DNA of 36,578 nucleotides from Bacteroidales bacterium UBA3742. GTDB lineage: Bacteria > Bacteroidota > Bacteroidia > Bacteroidales > Paludibacteraceae. The stretch's first letter is position 1. Each line of letters begins with the position of its first letter. Under the pieces are notes generated by a model. That model was given only the letters and a program-made list of their open reading frames with translations. It had not been told where the DNA came from and made no database searches. Below are positions 29,226 through 36,578 of this stretch, one piece after another. The translations under genes and the position numbers were made by a program. Location: positions 1 to 36,578 of the forward strand of contig DFGU01000107.1 of NCBI GenBank assembly GCA_002371785.1, read 5' to 3'.

Positions 29226-30355
29226 GACGCCGCATCCTATCCATACTGTTGCCTATCCTGCTGCCCCTATCGGTCCTGGCATATGATTTTCAGGCCGGTC
29301 ACCTATTCTATAACATCCTGGATCCTATCCAGCGCCAGGTAGAGGTCACTTACGAAGACCCCTACCAAGCCAATCTATACGCCCGTCTGCGCACTGTGAC
29401 CATTCCGGCTAAGGTTAAAAAGGATTCGGTAGAATATACCGTCATCGGCATCGGCGAGACCGCTTTCCACAACTGCCCTAAGTTGCGACGCATCCGCCTA
29501 CCTAAGACGCTCCAATATATCGACAGTGCGGCCTGTGCCGAAATGCTTTCGCTGGATAGCCTGACGCTGCCTTATGGACTGCAACGTATCAGCGATGCCG
29601 CTTTCTACCACTGCCCGAGTTTGAGCTACATCGACATCCCCTCTACAGTAGATTCTATCGGCCATAACGTGTTCCGCTATTGTCGGCTGCTTCGGCGTAT
29701 CTTTGTCAATCCCGACAACCCGCGCTACGATAGTCGCGGCAATTGCAACGGGGTATGCTTGACCGACTCCGACCGACTTATCGCCACCTGCTCCCGCACT
29801 ACCTTCCCGTTCGACCTGCGCCAAGTGGGCGACCTGGCGTTTGCATACAGTCCCTATCTGCGCAAGGCTATCTTGCCTGACAGTGTTCGCGAGATAGGCT
29901 ATGCGGCCTTTGCCGGATGCGATGTGCTCGACACAGTCTATTTTCCACCTACGGTCAACACGCTCGGCGAGTGGGCGTTCTATGGCTGCCAACGGCTCAA
30001 GCATATCACCCTGCCCGACTCCATCAGCTGCATCCCTTTCAGCTGCTTTGCTGAGTGCAACGACCTGCGAGAGATCACGACTCCTATCACCGTCGATAGC
30101 CTGGCCGAACGCGCCTTCTATTTCTCCGGCATACGCGAGGCCGACCTACGCGGCGTACGCTACATCGGCGTGTCGTGCTTCAGCGGTTGCCGCTTTCTGC
30201 ATACCATCACCCTCTCACCCGCATTTGAAACACTTGCCCCCACAGCTTTGGAGAATTGCAACGCCCTCAAGCGTATATATATTCCGATAGGTCAACGCAA
30301 GCGCATACAGAAACTGTTACCCGAAAAATATCATAAAATCATTTTCGAACGATGA
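29222..30355 (+). CDS. Exported BspA-like leucine-rich repeat protein
   Basis: A 377-residue protein with a signal peptide (RRRILSILLPILLPLSVLA) and LRR_5 (BspA/TpLRR) repeats with consensus 'IGxxAFxxCxxLxxIxLPxxLxxI', for example 'IGETAFHNCPKLRRIRLPKTLQYI', 'ISDAAFYHCPSLSYIDIPSTVDSI' and 'LGEWAFYGCQRLKHITLPDSISCI'. About nine units are visible between residues 75 and 365. The N-terminal 'HLFYNILDPIQRQVEVTYED' is the usual lead-in of such proteins. In this family LRRs mediate protein or surface binding. It is coupled by ATGA to both neighbours, which suggests it works with the TPR proteins. Confidence 0.9.
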   Translation: MRRRILSILLPILLPLSVLAYDFQAGHLFYNILDPIQRQVEVTYEDPYQANLYARLRTVTIPAKVKKDSVEYTVIGIGETAFHNCPKLRRIRLPKTLQYIDSAACAEMLSLDSLTLPYGLQRISDAAFYHCPSLSYIDIPSTVDSIGHNVFRYCRLLRRIFVNPDNPRYDSRGNCNGVCLTDSDRLIATCSRTTFPFDLRQVGDLAFAYSPYLRKAILPDSVREIGYAAFAGCDVLDTVYFPPTVNTLGEWAFYGCQRLKHITLPDSISCIPFSCFAECNDLREITTPITVDSLAERAFYFSGIREADLRGVRYIGVSCFSGCRFLHTITLSPAFETLAPTALENCNALKRIYIPIGQRKRIQKLLPEKYHKIIFER

Positions 30356-30900
30356 ATATCACTACTCCTGAAGAAGAGGTACGCCGCCTGCGTGCCCAGA
30401 TGGAAGAAGACCGCCGCAACTGGCGTTCGAAACGAATCAGTTATACCGTCGCACTCGGCCTTATGATTTTCGTCATCATCGGCCTCACCGTGACCGTCGT
30501 TTACGGACTCAAGCTGCGCGCCGACATACGCGACGTCCGCAAGTACAACCAGAAGCAGTCTGAGCAACTGGCCGAAGAGCAGGAACGCGTTGAGACCCGC
30601 GAGTACCAACTCTCGGAGATGAAGCTCGACCACGACTCCCTTGAGCAGCAGATCATCCGTATCCGTACCGAGCGCGACTCGCTGCAGTATCAGCTCACGC
30701 GGCATGCCCGTCCCGACGAGTATGCGGTCCACAACTCGGACAACGGAGGCGCCTATGCCTACTACCGCCGCGACGGACAGTTCCTGCCTTCCGACGCCTG
30801 GTACGACAATGGCTACGAGCTCTATGTCTATCTCCGCGTAGGCGACTATGCACTCACCGACTACGGGTTCTTCCGTTTTGCGGACTTACAGGGCTTATAA
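30352..30900 (+). CDS. Single-pass membrane protein with periplasmic coiled coil
   Basis: A 182-residue protein. Residues about 1-28 are a charged cytosolic segment (EEEVRRLRAQMEEDRRNWRSKR), about 32-54 a membrane helix (VALGLMIFVIIGLTVTVVYGL), about 58-120 a coiled coil rich in Glu, Gln and Arg, and about 122-182 a small aromatic-rich C-terminal domain (AYYRRDGQFLPSDAWYDNGYELYVYLRVGDYALTDYGFF). No known family was recognised. It starts by ATGA overlap with the LRR gene and is 12 nt from the next LRR gene. The topology suggests an inner-membrane anchor or spacer for the neighbouring exported TPR/LRR proteins (inference). Confidence 0.82.
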   Translation: MNITTPEEEVRRLRAQMEEDRRNWRSKRISYTVALGLMIFVIIGLTVTVVYGLKLRADIRDVRKYNQKQSEQLAEEQERVETREYQLSEMKLDHDSLEQQIIRIRTERDSLQYQLTRHARPDEYAVHNSDNGGAYAYYRRDGQFLPSDAWYDNGYELYVYLRVGDYALTDYGFFRFADLQGL

Positions 30901-30912
30901 ATCGCATCCACT

Positions 30913-31743
30913 ATGAAACGTTGGAAAAAAGGCGTCATCATTGCCTCGGCTGTAGTGGGCATCGCGGCCATCATAGGCGGCATTGCTATTCGGCACGTCA
31001 CCTACCTGCGTTACCCCGAGGGCAAGGATCATATCGACTACCGCGACGTACCCGACAATATCCTGTTGCGTGAGGTCTATATCCCCTCCAGCGCCGAGTA
31101 TATCGCACGCTTCACGTTCTATTTCTGTGAATCGCTGCGTCGGGTCGAACTCAACGAAGGACTCCATGCCATCGGCGCACGCGCCTTTTCCGGTTGCCGC
31201 AAACTCCGGGAGATAAACCTGCCTACCACGGTCAACTTCATCGGGGCAGGCGCCTTCCATTTCTGCGACAACCTGCAAACAGTCCAGATGCCACCCGTGC
31301 TGGACTCCATACGCGACCACACTTTTTCTTACTGCTTCCGCCTACGCGAGATCAACATACCCGACAGCCTCGTCTATATCGGTATCAGCGCCTTTGATAT
31401 GTGCAATAGCCTCACGCACGTCGAGCTGCCCGCCACGCTCAACTATATCGGCGAGAGTGCGTTCTTCGATTGCCAAGCGCTGGATAGCATCACCATCCCT
31501 AAGCGAGTTCGTACGCTCCACCATATGTCCTTCGGCAACTGTCTCAACCTGCAGTGCGTCACCTTTTTGGGACGACTCGACACGCTCAACCGCACAGCCT
31601 TCCACCACTGCGACCAGCTCCGCGAGATACGTATCCCCCGCGGTACGAGCCACCACTACCGTCGTCTGCTCGATCGTAGCCAACTGCCCGAACTCAAACC
31701 CTTGTTAGTCGAAACCGGAAAGTCGAAAGTCAAAAGAAAATAA
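30913..31743 (+). CDS. Membrane-anchored BspA-like leucine-rich repeat protein
   Basis: A 276-residue protein with an N-terminal membrane anchor (KGVIIASAVVGIAAIIGGIAI, no cleavage site) and about eight LRR_5 units, for example 'IGARAFSGCRKLREINLPTTVNFI' and 'IGESAFFDCQALDSITIPKRVRTL'. It is shorter than the first LRR protein and is anchored rather than secreted. The last residues VETGKSKVKRK are encoded by a heptamer array (31707-31740) that also supplies the stop codon, and a second heptamer array fills the gap to the next gene. Confidence 0.9.
   Translation: MKRWKKGVIIASAVVGIAAIIGGIAIRHVTYLRYPEGKDHIDYRDVPDNILLREVYIPSSAEYIARFTFYFCESLRRVELNEGLHAIGARAFSGCRKLREINLPTTVNFIGAGAFHFCDNLQTVQMPPVLDSIRDHTFSYCFRLREINIPDSLVYIGISAFDMCNSLTHVELPATLNYIGESAFFDCQALDSITIPKRVRTLHHMSFGNCLNLQCVTFLGRLDTLNRTAFHHCDQLREIRIPRGTSHHYRRLLDRSQLPELKPLLVETGKSKVKRK
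31707..31740. repeat. Heptanucleotide array at the 3' end of the second LRR gene
   Basis: Phased units AGTCGAA, ACCGGAA, AGTCGAA, AGTCAAA and a decayed AGAAAAT. Encodes the C-terminal residues of the LRR protein; the TAA stop arises in the last unit. Confidence 0.88.
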
Positions 31744-31776
31744 ATCATAAATTTGAAATCATAAATCCTAAATCAT
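31742..31776. repeat. Heptanucleotide array between the LRR and nuclease genes
   Basis: Five phased heptamers, consensus AAATCAT (variants AAATTTG, AAATCCT). It starts within the stop codon and its last unit provides the AT of the next ATG at 31775. Confidence 0.95.
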
Positions 31777-33067
31777 GAAACGCTCCGTTTCCATATTCCT
31801 TCTGGCGCTTATAAGCCTGGCGTGCGTAGCTCGCCCCGTACGCATCTCCTTCGATTCCCTCTCCCTCCATTGGAACGACTATATCGGTCAGCAAGTCGAG
31901 ATCACTACCCCGCTCCGGATCTCCGGCATCTTCTACGACTCGCTCCTGCTCTCTCCCGAGCGTCTCATGGTGCCCGAGCAGTATGCCGAGGGACTCGCCG
32001 ATGGCGACAGTACCCGCTACCACGAACTCGTTCGCTACAACCTCGCGCATAGCGCGCGCCTGTGTACGCGTTTTTATGGATATAAGCTCCAGACGGGCAA
32101 CACCGTCCGTGGTCTGCGCGCCAAGGTCACAGGCGATCGTATCCTCCTCTCGGCCAAGCAGCCCCGCTTTCGTCAGCAGCGCCACCTCGATGCCCTGCCC
32201 GACCTCGGCGACGCTACGCTCCGGCTCTGCCAGGCCAATATCCAGAATTTCTTCGCCGACCTCGGCGGCTATGCGGGCGCTAAGACCGAGGCCGAATTCG
32301 AACGCCAGACGGCCAAGATAGCCAAGGGTCTCACCTACCTCGATGCCGATATCTACGCCCTCTGCGAGATAGAACGCGGTCCCAAGACCATCAGCCTCCT
32401 CGTCGATGCCATGAATCGTATGACGCGTGGCAAGAAGCAGTATGCCTGGGTCGATCTGGGCTTCACCGATGGCGACTCCATCTCTTGCGGGTATATATAT
32501 CGTGCCGACCACGTTCGCCCCTATGGTGCGCCACAAGTCGCGGTCCACGATCCCAGCAGCCACTACCACTATCGCTTCTCGGCTTGCGGCTTCGAGGAAC
32601 TCAGTTCCGGGGAACGCTTCGTGCTCAGCGCCAACCACCTCCGCTCCAAGCGCGGACGCCCGTCCTATTCTGACAGCGTACGTGTCCGCAACATGGATAG
32701 CATCCTCGTCATGATTGATCGCTTCCAAGACCAACAAGTGTTCGGCGATGAAGACCTGCTCCTCGTGGGCGACTGGAACTGCTATCGCCAGGAGCGCCCC
32801 ATCCGGTATCTGCTCTCGCATGGCTATGAGGATGTACTCGGCCACTTCGATCCGGACGGCTACAGCTACGTCTATCGTGGCACGAGCGGCTACCTCGACC
32901 AGGCCTTTGCCTCCCCCACAATGATGCGTCAGATCACAGCAGCTCACCCCGTCCACCTATGTGCTGATTTCTACTACTCACTCGGATACAAACGAGGCTC
33001 TGATCTGACCATGCATCGATACTCGGATCATGACCCTGTGCTCATTGGTATCCGCCTCGGCAAATGA
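31775..33067 (+). CDS. Exported endonuclease/exonuclease/phosphatase-family protein
   Basis: A 430-residue enzyme of the EEP (DNase I-like) fold with a signal peptide (KRSVSIFLLALISLACVA). Residues about 25-130 form an N-terminal domain that resembles the OB-like lead domain of extracellular nucleases (GQQVEITTPLRISGIF). The EEP domain (about 145-430) shows QANIQNFF, ALCEIE (metal Glu), NHLRSKRG (catalytic His region), LLVGDWNCY (GDxN), YLDQAF (Asp) and the final SDHDPV. All catalytic motifs are present, so it is an active phosphodiesterase, likely an extracellular DNase or nuclease. ATGA overlap joins it to the SprT-like gene. Confidence 0.9.
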   Translation: MKRSVSIFLLALISLACVARPVRISFDSLSLHWNDYIGQQVEITTPLRISGIFYDSLLLSPERLMVPEQYAEGLADGDSTRYHELVRYNLAHSARLCTRFYGYKLQTGNTVRGLRAKVTGDRILLSAKQPRFRQQRHLDALPDLGDATLRLCQANIQNFFADLGGYAGAKTEAEFERQTAKIAKGLTYLDADIYALCEIERGPKTISLLVDAMNRMTRGKKQYAWVDLGFTDGDSISCGYIYRADHVRPYGAPQVAVHDPSSHYHYRFSACGFEELSSGERFVLSANHLRSKRGRPSYSDSVRVRNMDSILVMIDRFQDQQVFGDEDLLLVGDWNCYRQERPIRYLLSHGYEDVLGHFDPDGYSYVYRGTSGYLDQAFASPTMMRQITAAHPVHLCADFYYSLGYKRGSDLTMHRYSDHDPVLIGIRLGK

Positions 33068-33735
33068 CAGCCACCGTACCGTTCATAGCCGACTGTTTCC
33101 GGCGTTTCAACGAGCGTTACTTCGAGTCCTCGCTTCCCGAGATACCCATTCGGCTCAGCAATGCCAAGGGTTTCTTGGGCAAACTGACCTATACCCGCCG
33201 TCGCAGTTTTTGGCGCACGGAGAACTACGAGAATTTCGTGCTGCGCATCAATACGCGCATCGACCTCAGCCAGGCCGAACTGGAGGACACCATCATCCAT
33301 GAGATGATCCACTACTATATCGCCTACCATCGTCTCAGCGATACCTCCACCCATGGCACCCGCTTTCGGGCTATGATAACGGCTATCAACCGCCGCGACG
33401 GACGGCACATCACCGTCACCCATCGCCTCACCGACGAGCAGCAACAGCAGGCCGCCGGACGCCAGCGCGGACGCATGGTGGCGGTCGTGGAGTTTACCGA
33501 CGGACGCATCGGCGTCAAGGTCGTGCCCCATCGCGTCTCTTATATGCAGGCTTTCCAGTCAGGCTGTCGCCGCCATTTCTCCGTCGCTTCGCTCCGCTGG
33601 TACTTCTCCCACGACCTGTTCTTCGCCCGCTTCCCCAGCTCCGGTGCCCTGCGTGTCTATCTCATCGACACCCCCGACGACCGCTCTGCCCTCTCCCAAG
33701 CCCTCTCCCAAGCCCGCGAAATCACTTTGGCGTAA
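33064..33735 (+). CDS. SprT-like zinc metallopeptidase-family protein
   Basis: A 223-residue cytosolic protein with the SprT-like domain in its N-terminal half: FNERYFESSLPEIPIRLS, then the zinc motif IIHEMIHYYIAYH (HExxH) with a further His in STHGTRF. The C-terminal half (about 130-223) is not the usual zinc ribbon and I see no CxxC pairs; it is a strand-rich extension ('GRMVAVVEFTDGRIGVKVVP') ending in a duplicated LSQA. In eukaryotes the family degrades DNA-protein crosslinks; the bacterial role is not settled. It is coupled to the nuclease gene upstream, an interesting pairing. Confidence 0.87.
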   Translation: MTATVPFIADCFRRFNERYFESSLPEIPIRLSNAKGFLGKLTYTRRRSFWRTENYENFVLRINTRIDLSQAELEDTIIHEMIHYYIAYHRLSDTSTHGTRFRAMITAINRRDGRHITVTHRLTDEQQQQAAGRQRGRMVAVVEFTDGRIGVKVVPHRVSYMQAFQSGCRRHFSVASLRWYFSHDLFFARFPSSGALRVYLIDTPDDRSALSQALSQAREITLA

Positions 33736-33752
33736 AAAAAATTGCGCGTACG

Positions 33753-33784
33753 CTTGCGTATGTGCATTTTTTTTTGTACCTTTG
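33753..33784 (+). promoter_or_regulatory. Promoter of the Na/Pi cotransporter gene
   Basis: CTTGCGTATGT extended -33 at 33753, a T9 tract in a 20-nt spacer, and TACCTTTG at 33777-33784, 49 nt before the ATG at 33834. Confidence 0.87.
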
Positions 33785-33833
33785 CAGCGGATTTTGTTTA
33801 ACAACAAAAAAGTAACAAAAAATCATCCTTTAT

Positions 33834-35540
33834 ATGACACTTTTACTACAGATTATCACGCTCATCGGTTCCGTAGCTATGCTCATGTACGGAATGAAAG
33901 TGATGAGTGAGGGTCTGCAAAAAATGGCAGGTAGCAAGTTGAGCAACGTGCTGGGCACGATGACCACCAACCGATTCTCCGGTGTGCTGACCGGTGCGGG
34001 CATCACCGCCGCCGTCCAGTCGTCTACCGCCACGACAGTGATGACCGTCTCGTTCGTTTCGGCCGGCATCTTGAGCCTGGCGCAAGCTATCTCGGTCATC
34101 ATGGGTGCCAACATCGGAACTACCTTCACAGCCTGGATCATGGTGCTGGGAGGTGGTTCGTTTGATCTGAGGCTGGTGGTCTATACCGCCATCGTGCTGG
34201 CCGTGGCCCTGATCTACACCAAGAAGAACGCCAACCTGGGCGATTTCCTGATGGGTCTGAGCCTCATGCTCCTGGGTCTGACCACGCTCAAGATCAACGC
34301 CACCGAGATGCACCTAGACCAGATGGAGCCGGTACGCGACTTCTTCGTAGCCACCTCCAGCTGGGGCTATGGCAGCTATTTCCTCTACCTGCTTGTGGGC
34401 GGCATACTGACCTTTGCCGTGCAGTCGTCGGCCGCCATCATGGCCATCACCATGACGCTCTGCTCCACCCACGTACTGCCGCTCGACATGGGTATTTCGC
34501 TCGTGCTGGGTGAGAATATCGGAACGACCATCACATCCAACATCGTAGCCCTCTCGGCTTCGGTGCAGGCACGCCGTGCCGCATTGGCCCACCTGGTATT
34601 CAACCTCTTCGGCGTGATATGGGTGCTGTGCGTCTTCCGCTGGTTTGTAGGCGGCGTATGCGAGCTATGGGGCGTGGACTTTGAGCCCGGCCGTCCCAGC
34701 AACGTCTCGCCCGACAAGCTGAACGCCATCCTGGCTACGTTCCACACCGGCTTCAACGTGATCAACACCTGCATACTCATCGGCTTTGTGCCCTACCTGG
34801 AGAAGCTCGTCATGTGGATCCTGCCCTCCAAGCCCGAGCAAAAGGATACCGACAGCCAGCTGCGCTTCATCTCCGGCGGCCTCATGTCCACGTCCGAGCT
34901 CTCGATCCTGCAGGCTTGGAAAGAGATACACGTCTTTGCCGTTCGTACCCAGCGTATGCTCGGCATGATACACGACCTGTACAACGAGCGCGACGAGGCC
35001 ATGTTCACCAAGATCTTCTCGCGCGTAGAGAAATACGAAGGTATATGCGACCGTATGGAGTACGAGATCGCCCAGTACCTCAACCAGGTAGCCGACGGAC
35101 GCCTGTCCGACCAATCCAAACACGAAGTGCATAAGATGCTCCGTATCGTGAGCGAGCTGGAGTCGGTGGGTGATGCCAACTACAACCTATCGCGCCACAT
35201 ACGTCATAAGCACGAGAACAACGTGCAATATACCGAGTATCAGGACAAGAACGTAGAGATGATGATCTATCTCGTGGCTGGCGCCGAAGCTAAGATGGTA
35301 GAGGCACTGGAGCATGTGAACATCAGCCGGGATGAGTTCCTGGAGATGACCAACATGGAGAACGAGATCAACAACTTCCGTGACGAACTGAAGATGCAGA
35401 ACATGCAACATATCACGGAACACGAATACGACTACTCCACCGGCGTCAACTACATGGATATCATCCTGGAGCTCGAGAAGATGGGCGACTACATCATCAA
35501 TGTAGAGGAAGCCATATATGAGCACAAGCACGATAAATAA
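33834..35540 (+). CDS. Na/Pi cotransporter family protein with PhoU-like domain
   Basis: A 568-residue inner-membrane protein of the NptA/YjbB family that moves phosphate, probably with sodium. The duplicated membrane core has the inverted QSS motifs: 'GAGITAAVQSSTATTVMTVSFVSAG' (about residues 57-81) and 'LTFAVQSSAAIMAITMTLCS' (about 192-215), each followed by GANIGTT- or GENIGTT-like turns. Residues about 360-565 are a helical PhoU-like cytosolic domain ('YEGICDRMEYEIAQYL', 'RIVSELESVGDANYNLSRHI', 'DIILELEKMGDYIINVEE'). Own promoter upstream; the following spacer is filled by a long heptamer array before lysS. Confidence 0.94.
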   Translation: MTLLLQIITLIGSVAMLMYGMKVMSEGLQKMAGSKLSNVLGTMTTNRFSGVLTGAGITAAVQSSTATTVMTVSFVSAGILSLAQAISVIMGANIGTTFTAWIMVLGGGSFDLRLVVYTAIVLAVALIYTKKNANLGDFLMGLSLMLLGLTTLKINATEMHLDQMEPVRDFFVATSSWGYGSYFLYLLVGGILTFAVQSSAAIMAITMTLCSTHVLPLDMGISLVLGENIGTTITSNIVALSASVQARRAALAHLVFNLFGVIWVLCVFRWFVGGVCELWGVDFEPGRPSNVSPDKLNAILATFHTGFNVINTCILIGFVPYLEKLVMWILPSKPEQKDTDSQLRFISGGLMSTSELSILQAWKEIHVFAVRTQRMLGMIHDLYNERDEAMFTKIFSRVEKYEGICDRMEYEIAQYLNQVADGRLSDQSKHEVHKMLRIVSELESVGDANYNLSRHIRHKHENNVQYTEYQDKNVEMMIYLVAGAEAKMVEALEHVNISRDEFLEMTNMENEINNFRDELKMQNMQHITEHEYDYSTGVNYMDIILELEKMGDYIINVEEAIYEHKHDK

Positions 35541-35549
35541 AGTCAAAAG

Positions 35550-35563
35550 GTGCCTCCGGGCAC
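35550..35563. other. Small hairpin after the cotransporter gene
   Basis: GTGCC-TCCG-GGCAC, perfect 5-bp stem, 9 nt after the stop codon. No T tract follows, so terminator function is doubtful. Confidence 0.4.
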
Positions 35564-35573
35564 TCCGATAAAT

Positions 35574-35650
35574 AGTCGATAGTCGAAAGTCAAAAGTCAA
35601 TAGTCGAAAGTCAAAAGCTGAATGCTGATGGCTGATGGCTGATAGCTGAT
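35574..35650. repeat. Long heptanucleotide array upstream of lysS, two word families
   Basis: Eleven heptamers in perfect register: six of AGTCGAA/AGTCAAA/AGTCGAT/AGTCAAT type (35574-35615), then five of AGCTGAA/GGCTGAT/AGCTGAT type (35616-35650). The switch between families does not break the 7-bp phase. It lies 24 nt before the lysS ATG. Confidence 0.96.
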
Positions 35651-35674
35651 AGCAAAAAAATAAAAACTATTATA

Positions 35675-36578
35675 ATGGAATTATCTGAACAAGAACAAGT
35701 TCGCAGACAAAGTCTGCAACGCATGCGCGAGTTGGGTATCGATCCCTACCCCGCAGCAGAGTATGAAGTGACCGGATACTCGACCGAAATTAAGGCTAAT
35801 TTCGTCGATGAGGCATCAGAAGAAAATCTGAATACTGAAGGCTCAAAGCTGACAGCCAAAGTATGGCACACGGGCGATCCGGTACGCATTGCCGGACGAC
35901 TGATGTCGCGCCGCATCATGGGCAAAGCCTCGTTTATCGAACTACAGGACTCGAAAGGCCGCATCCAGGTCTATGTCAGTCGCGACGATATCCAGGCTCC
36001 GGTGCCCGAGGGCGAGGAAGCCCAGACCGTGGAGCAACAGATGTACAATGTAGTCTTTAAAAAGCTGCTCGACATCGGCGACTTCATCGGTATCGAGGGT
36101 TTTGTGTTCCGCACCCAGATGGGCGAGATATCGGTTCATGCCAAGAAACTGACCGTGCTGGCCAAGTCGCTGCGCGTACTGCCTATCGTGAAATACAAAG
36201 ACGGCGTAGCCTACGACGGCTTCAACGATCCCGAGCAAAGGTATCGTCAGCGCTATGTGGACCTGATCGTCAACGATGGCGTGAAGGACACCTTCCTGAA
36301 GCGTGCCACCATCCTGCGCACCATGCGTCAGGTATTCGACGAGGCCGGCTACACGGAGGTAGAGACCCCTATCCTACAGCAGATAGCAGGTGGCGCCAGT
36401 GCTCGTCCGTTCATCACGCATCATAACACGCTGGACGTAGATATGTACCTGCGTATCGCAACCGAGCTCTACCTGAAGCGACTGATCGTAGGCGGCTTTG
36501 AGGGCGTATATGAGATCGGCCGTAACTTCCGCAACGAGGGTATGGACCGCTCGCACAACCCCGAGTTCACCTGCATGG
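35675..36578 (+). CDS. lysS: Lysyl-tRNA synthetase, class II (5' part)
   Basis: Charges tRNA-Lys with lysine. The frame is open from ATG 35675 to the window end, 301 codons, so the C-terminal half is missing. The N-terminal OB-fold anticodon-binding domain (about 20-165) includes GRLMSRRIMGKASFIELQD and RIQVYVSRDDI; class II motif 1 is in 'RTMRQVFDEAGYTEVETP' and motif 2 in 'VYEIGRNFRNEGMDRSHNPEFTCM'. Between KANF and the first OB strand there is an insertion of roughly 15-20 residues (DEASEENLNTEGSKLTAKV) compared with the usual form, encoded by a heptamer-like array at 35826-35853. A second short extension follows PVPEGEEAQTVEQQ. Confidence 0.95.
   Translation, partial: MELSEQEQVRRQSLQRMRELGIDPYPAAEYEVTGYSTEIKANFVDEASEENLNTEGSKLTAKVWHTGDPVRIAGRLMSRRIMGKASFIELQDSKGRIQVYVSRDDIQAPVPEGEEAQTVEQQMYNVVFKKLLDIGDFIGIEGFVFRTQMGEISVHAKKLTVLAKSLRVLPIVKYKDGVAYDGFNDPEQRYRQRYVDLIVNDGVKDTFLKRATILRTMRQVFDEAGYTEVETPILQQIAGGASARPFITHHNTLDVDMYLRIATELYLKRLIVGGFEGVYEIGRNFRNEGMDRSHNPEFTCM
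35826..35853. repeat. Decayed heptanucleotide array inside lysS
   Basis: Four phased units ATCTGAA, TACTGAA, GGCTCAA, AGCTGAC, consensus nnCTGAA, related to the AGCTGAA/GGCTGAT words upstream of the same gene. Confidence 0.75.

Noticed and set aside
35574..35650. Possible CRISPR array
   Set aside because: Units are 7 bp, contiguous and without unique spacers; no cas genes nearby.

Overview
The window looks like chromosomal DNA of a GC-rich member of the Bacteroidales (Bacteroidota), probably gut-associated and uncultured. The signs are promoters of the Bacteroidota type (TTTG / 19-21 nt / TAnnTTTG), few Shine-Dalgarno sequences, BspA-like leucine-rich repeat proteins, a DUF5723/OmpA-type outer-membrane protein, RibBA fusion, and lipoproteins with short lipoboxes. 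I do not assign a family or genus. There is no phage, insertion sequence, CRISPR array or tRNA that I can see; most genes are housekeeping or cell-envelope genes.

Layout. 1-1462: an M20 dipeptidase read leftwards from its own promoter. 1412-2215: an AT-rich spacer with direct repeats but no convincing gene, followed by a small orphan ORF. 2656-7281: a promoter, a GNAT-like protein and two GH13 alpha-amylase-family enzymes (one lipoprotein, one secreted), ending in a bidirectional terminator. 7459-12201: a leftward cluster, from its promoter cdd, an LptF/LptG-type permease and ribBA, then a secreted His/Trp/Tyr-rich protein. 12265-17746: rightward amidase-like secreted protein, rlmD, and a subtilisin-like protease. 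17751-18024: the small SRP RNA on the minus strand with its own promoter. 18073-24066: a RecD-like helicase, then a lipoprotein and an OmpA/thrombospondin-3 outer-membrane protein from a strong promoter. 24281-33735: a ten-gene, tightly coupled rightward run (yebC, rsmG, an MBL-fold hydrolase, two TPR proteins, an LRR protein, a coiled-coil membrane protein, a second LRR protein, an EEP nuclease and a SprT-like protease). 33753-35540: a Na/Pi cotransporter with its own promoter. 35675 to the end: the 5' part of lysS.

The most unusual content is not a gene but two families of short repeats that run through spacers and coding regions alike. (1) Heptanucleotide arrays, perfectly phased at 7 bp, fill stop-to-start gaps almost exactly and also sit in frame inside the M20 dipeptidase, ribBA, rlmD, S8 protease and lysS genes. 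(2) A mosaic repeat made of a conserved 9-nt spacer (GGTCTnTCA-like) alternating with tiny hairpins, mostly with a GNA triloop, whose stems differ in sequence but keep base pairing. It occurs after the second amylase, before yebC, in the ribBA linker, and as a relic at the rsmG/MBL junction. In ribBA the two families meet without a gap. A third pattern is an extended promoter: six sites share a 32-nt layout with TTGCrTATsT-like -33 extension and a homopolymeric A or T spacer.

Motifs, stem pairing and positions are read from the sequence. Family names rest on remembered family motifs, and roles of the unnamed envelope genes and the origin of the repeats are inference.
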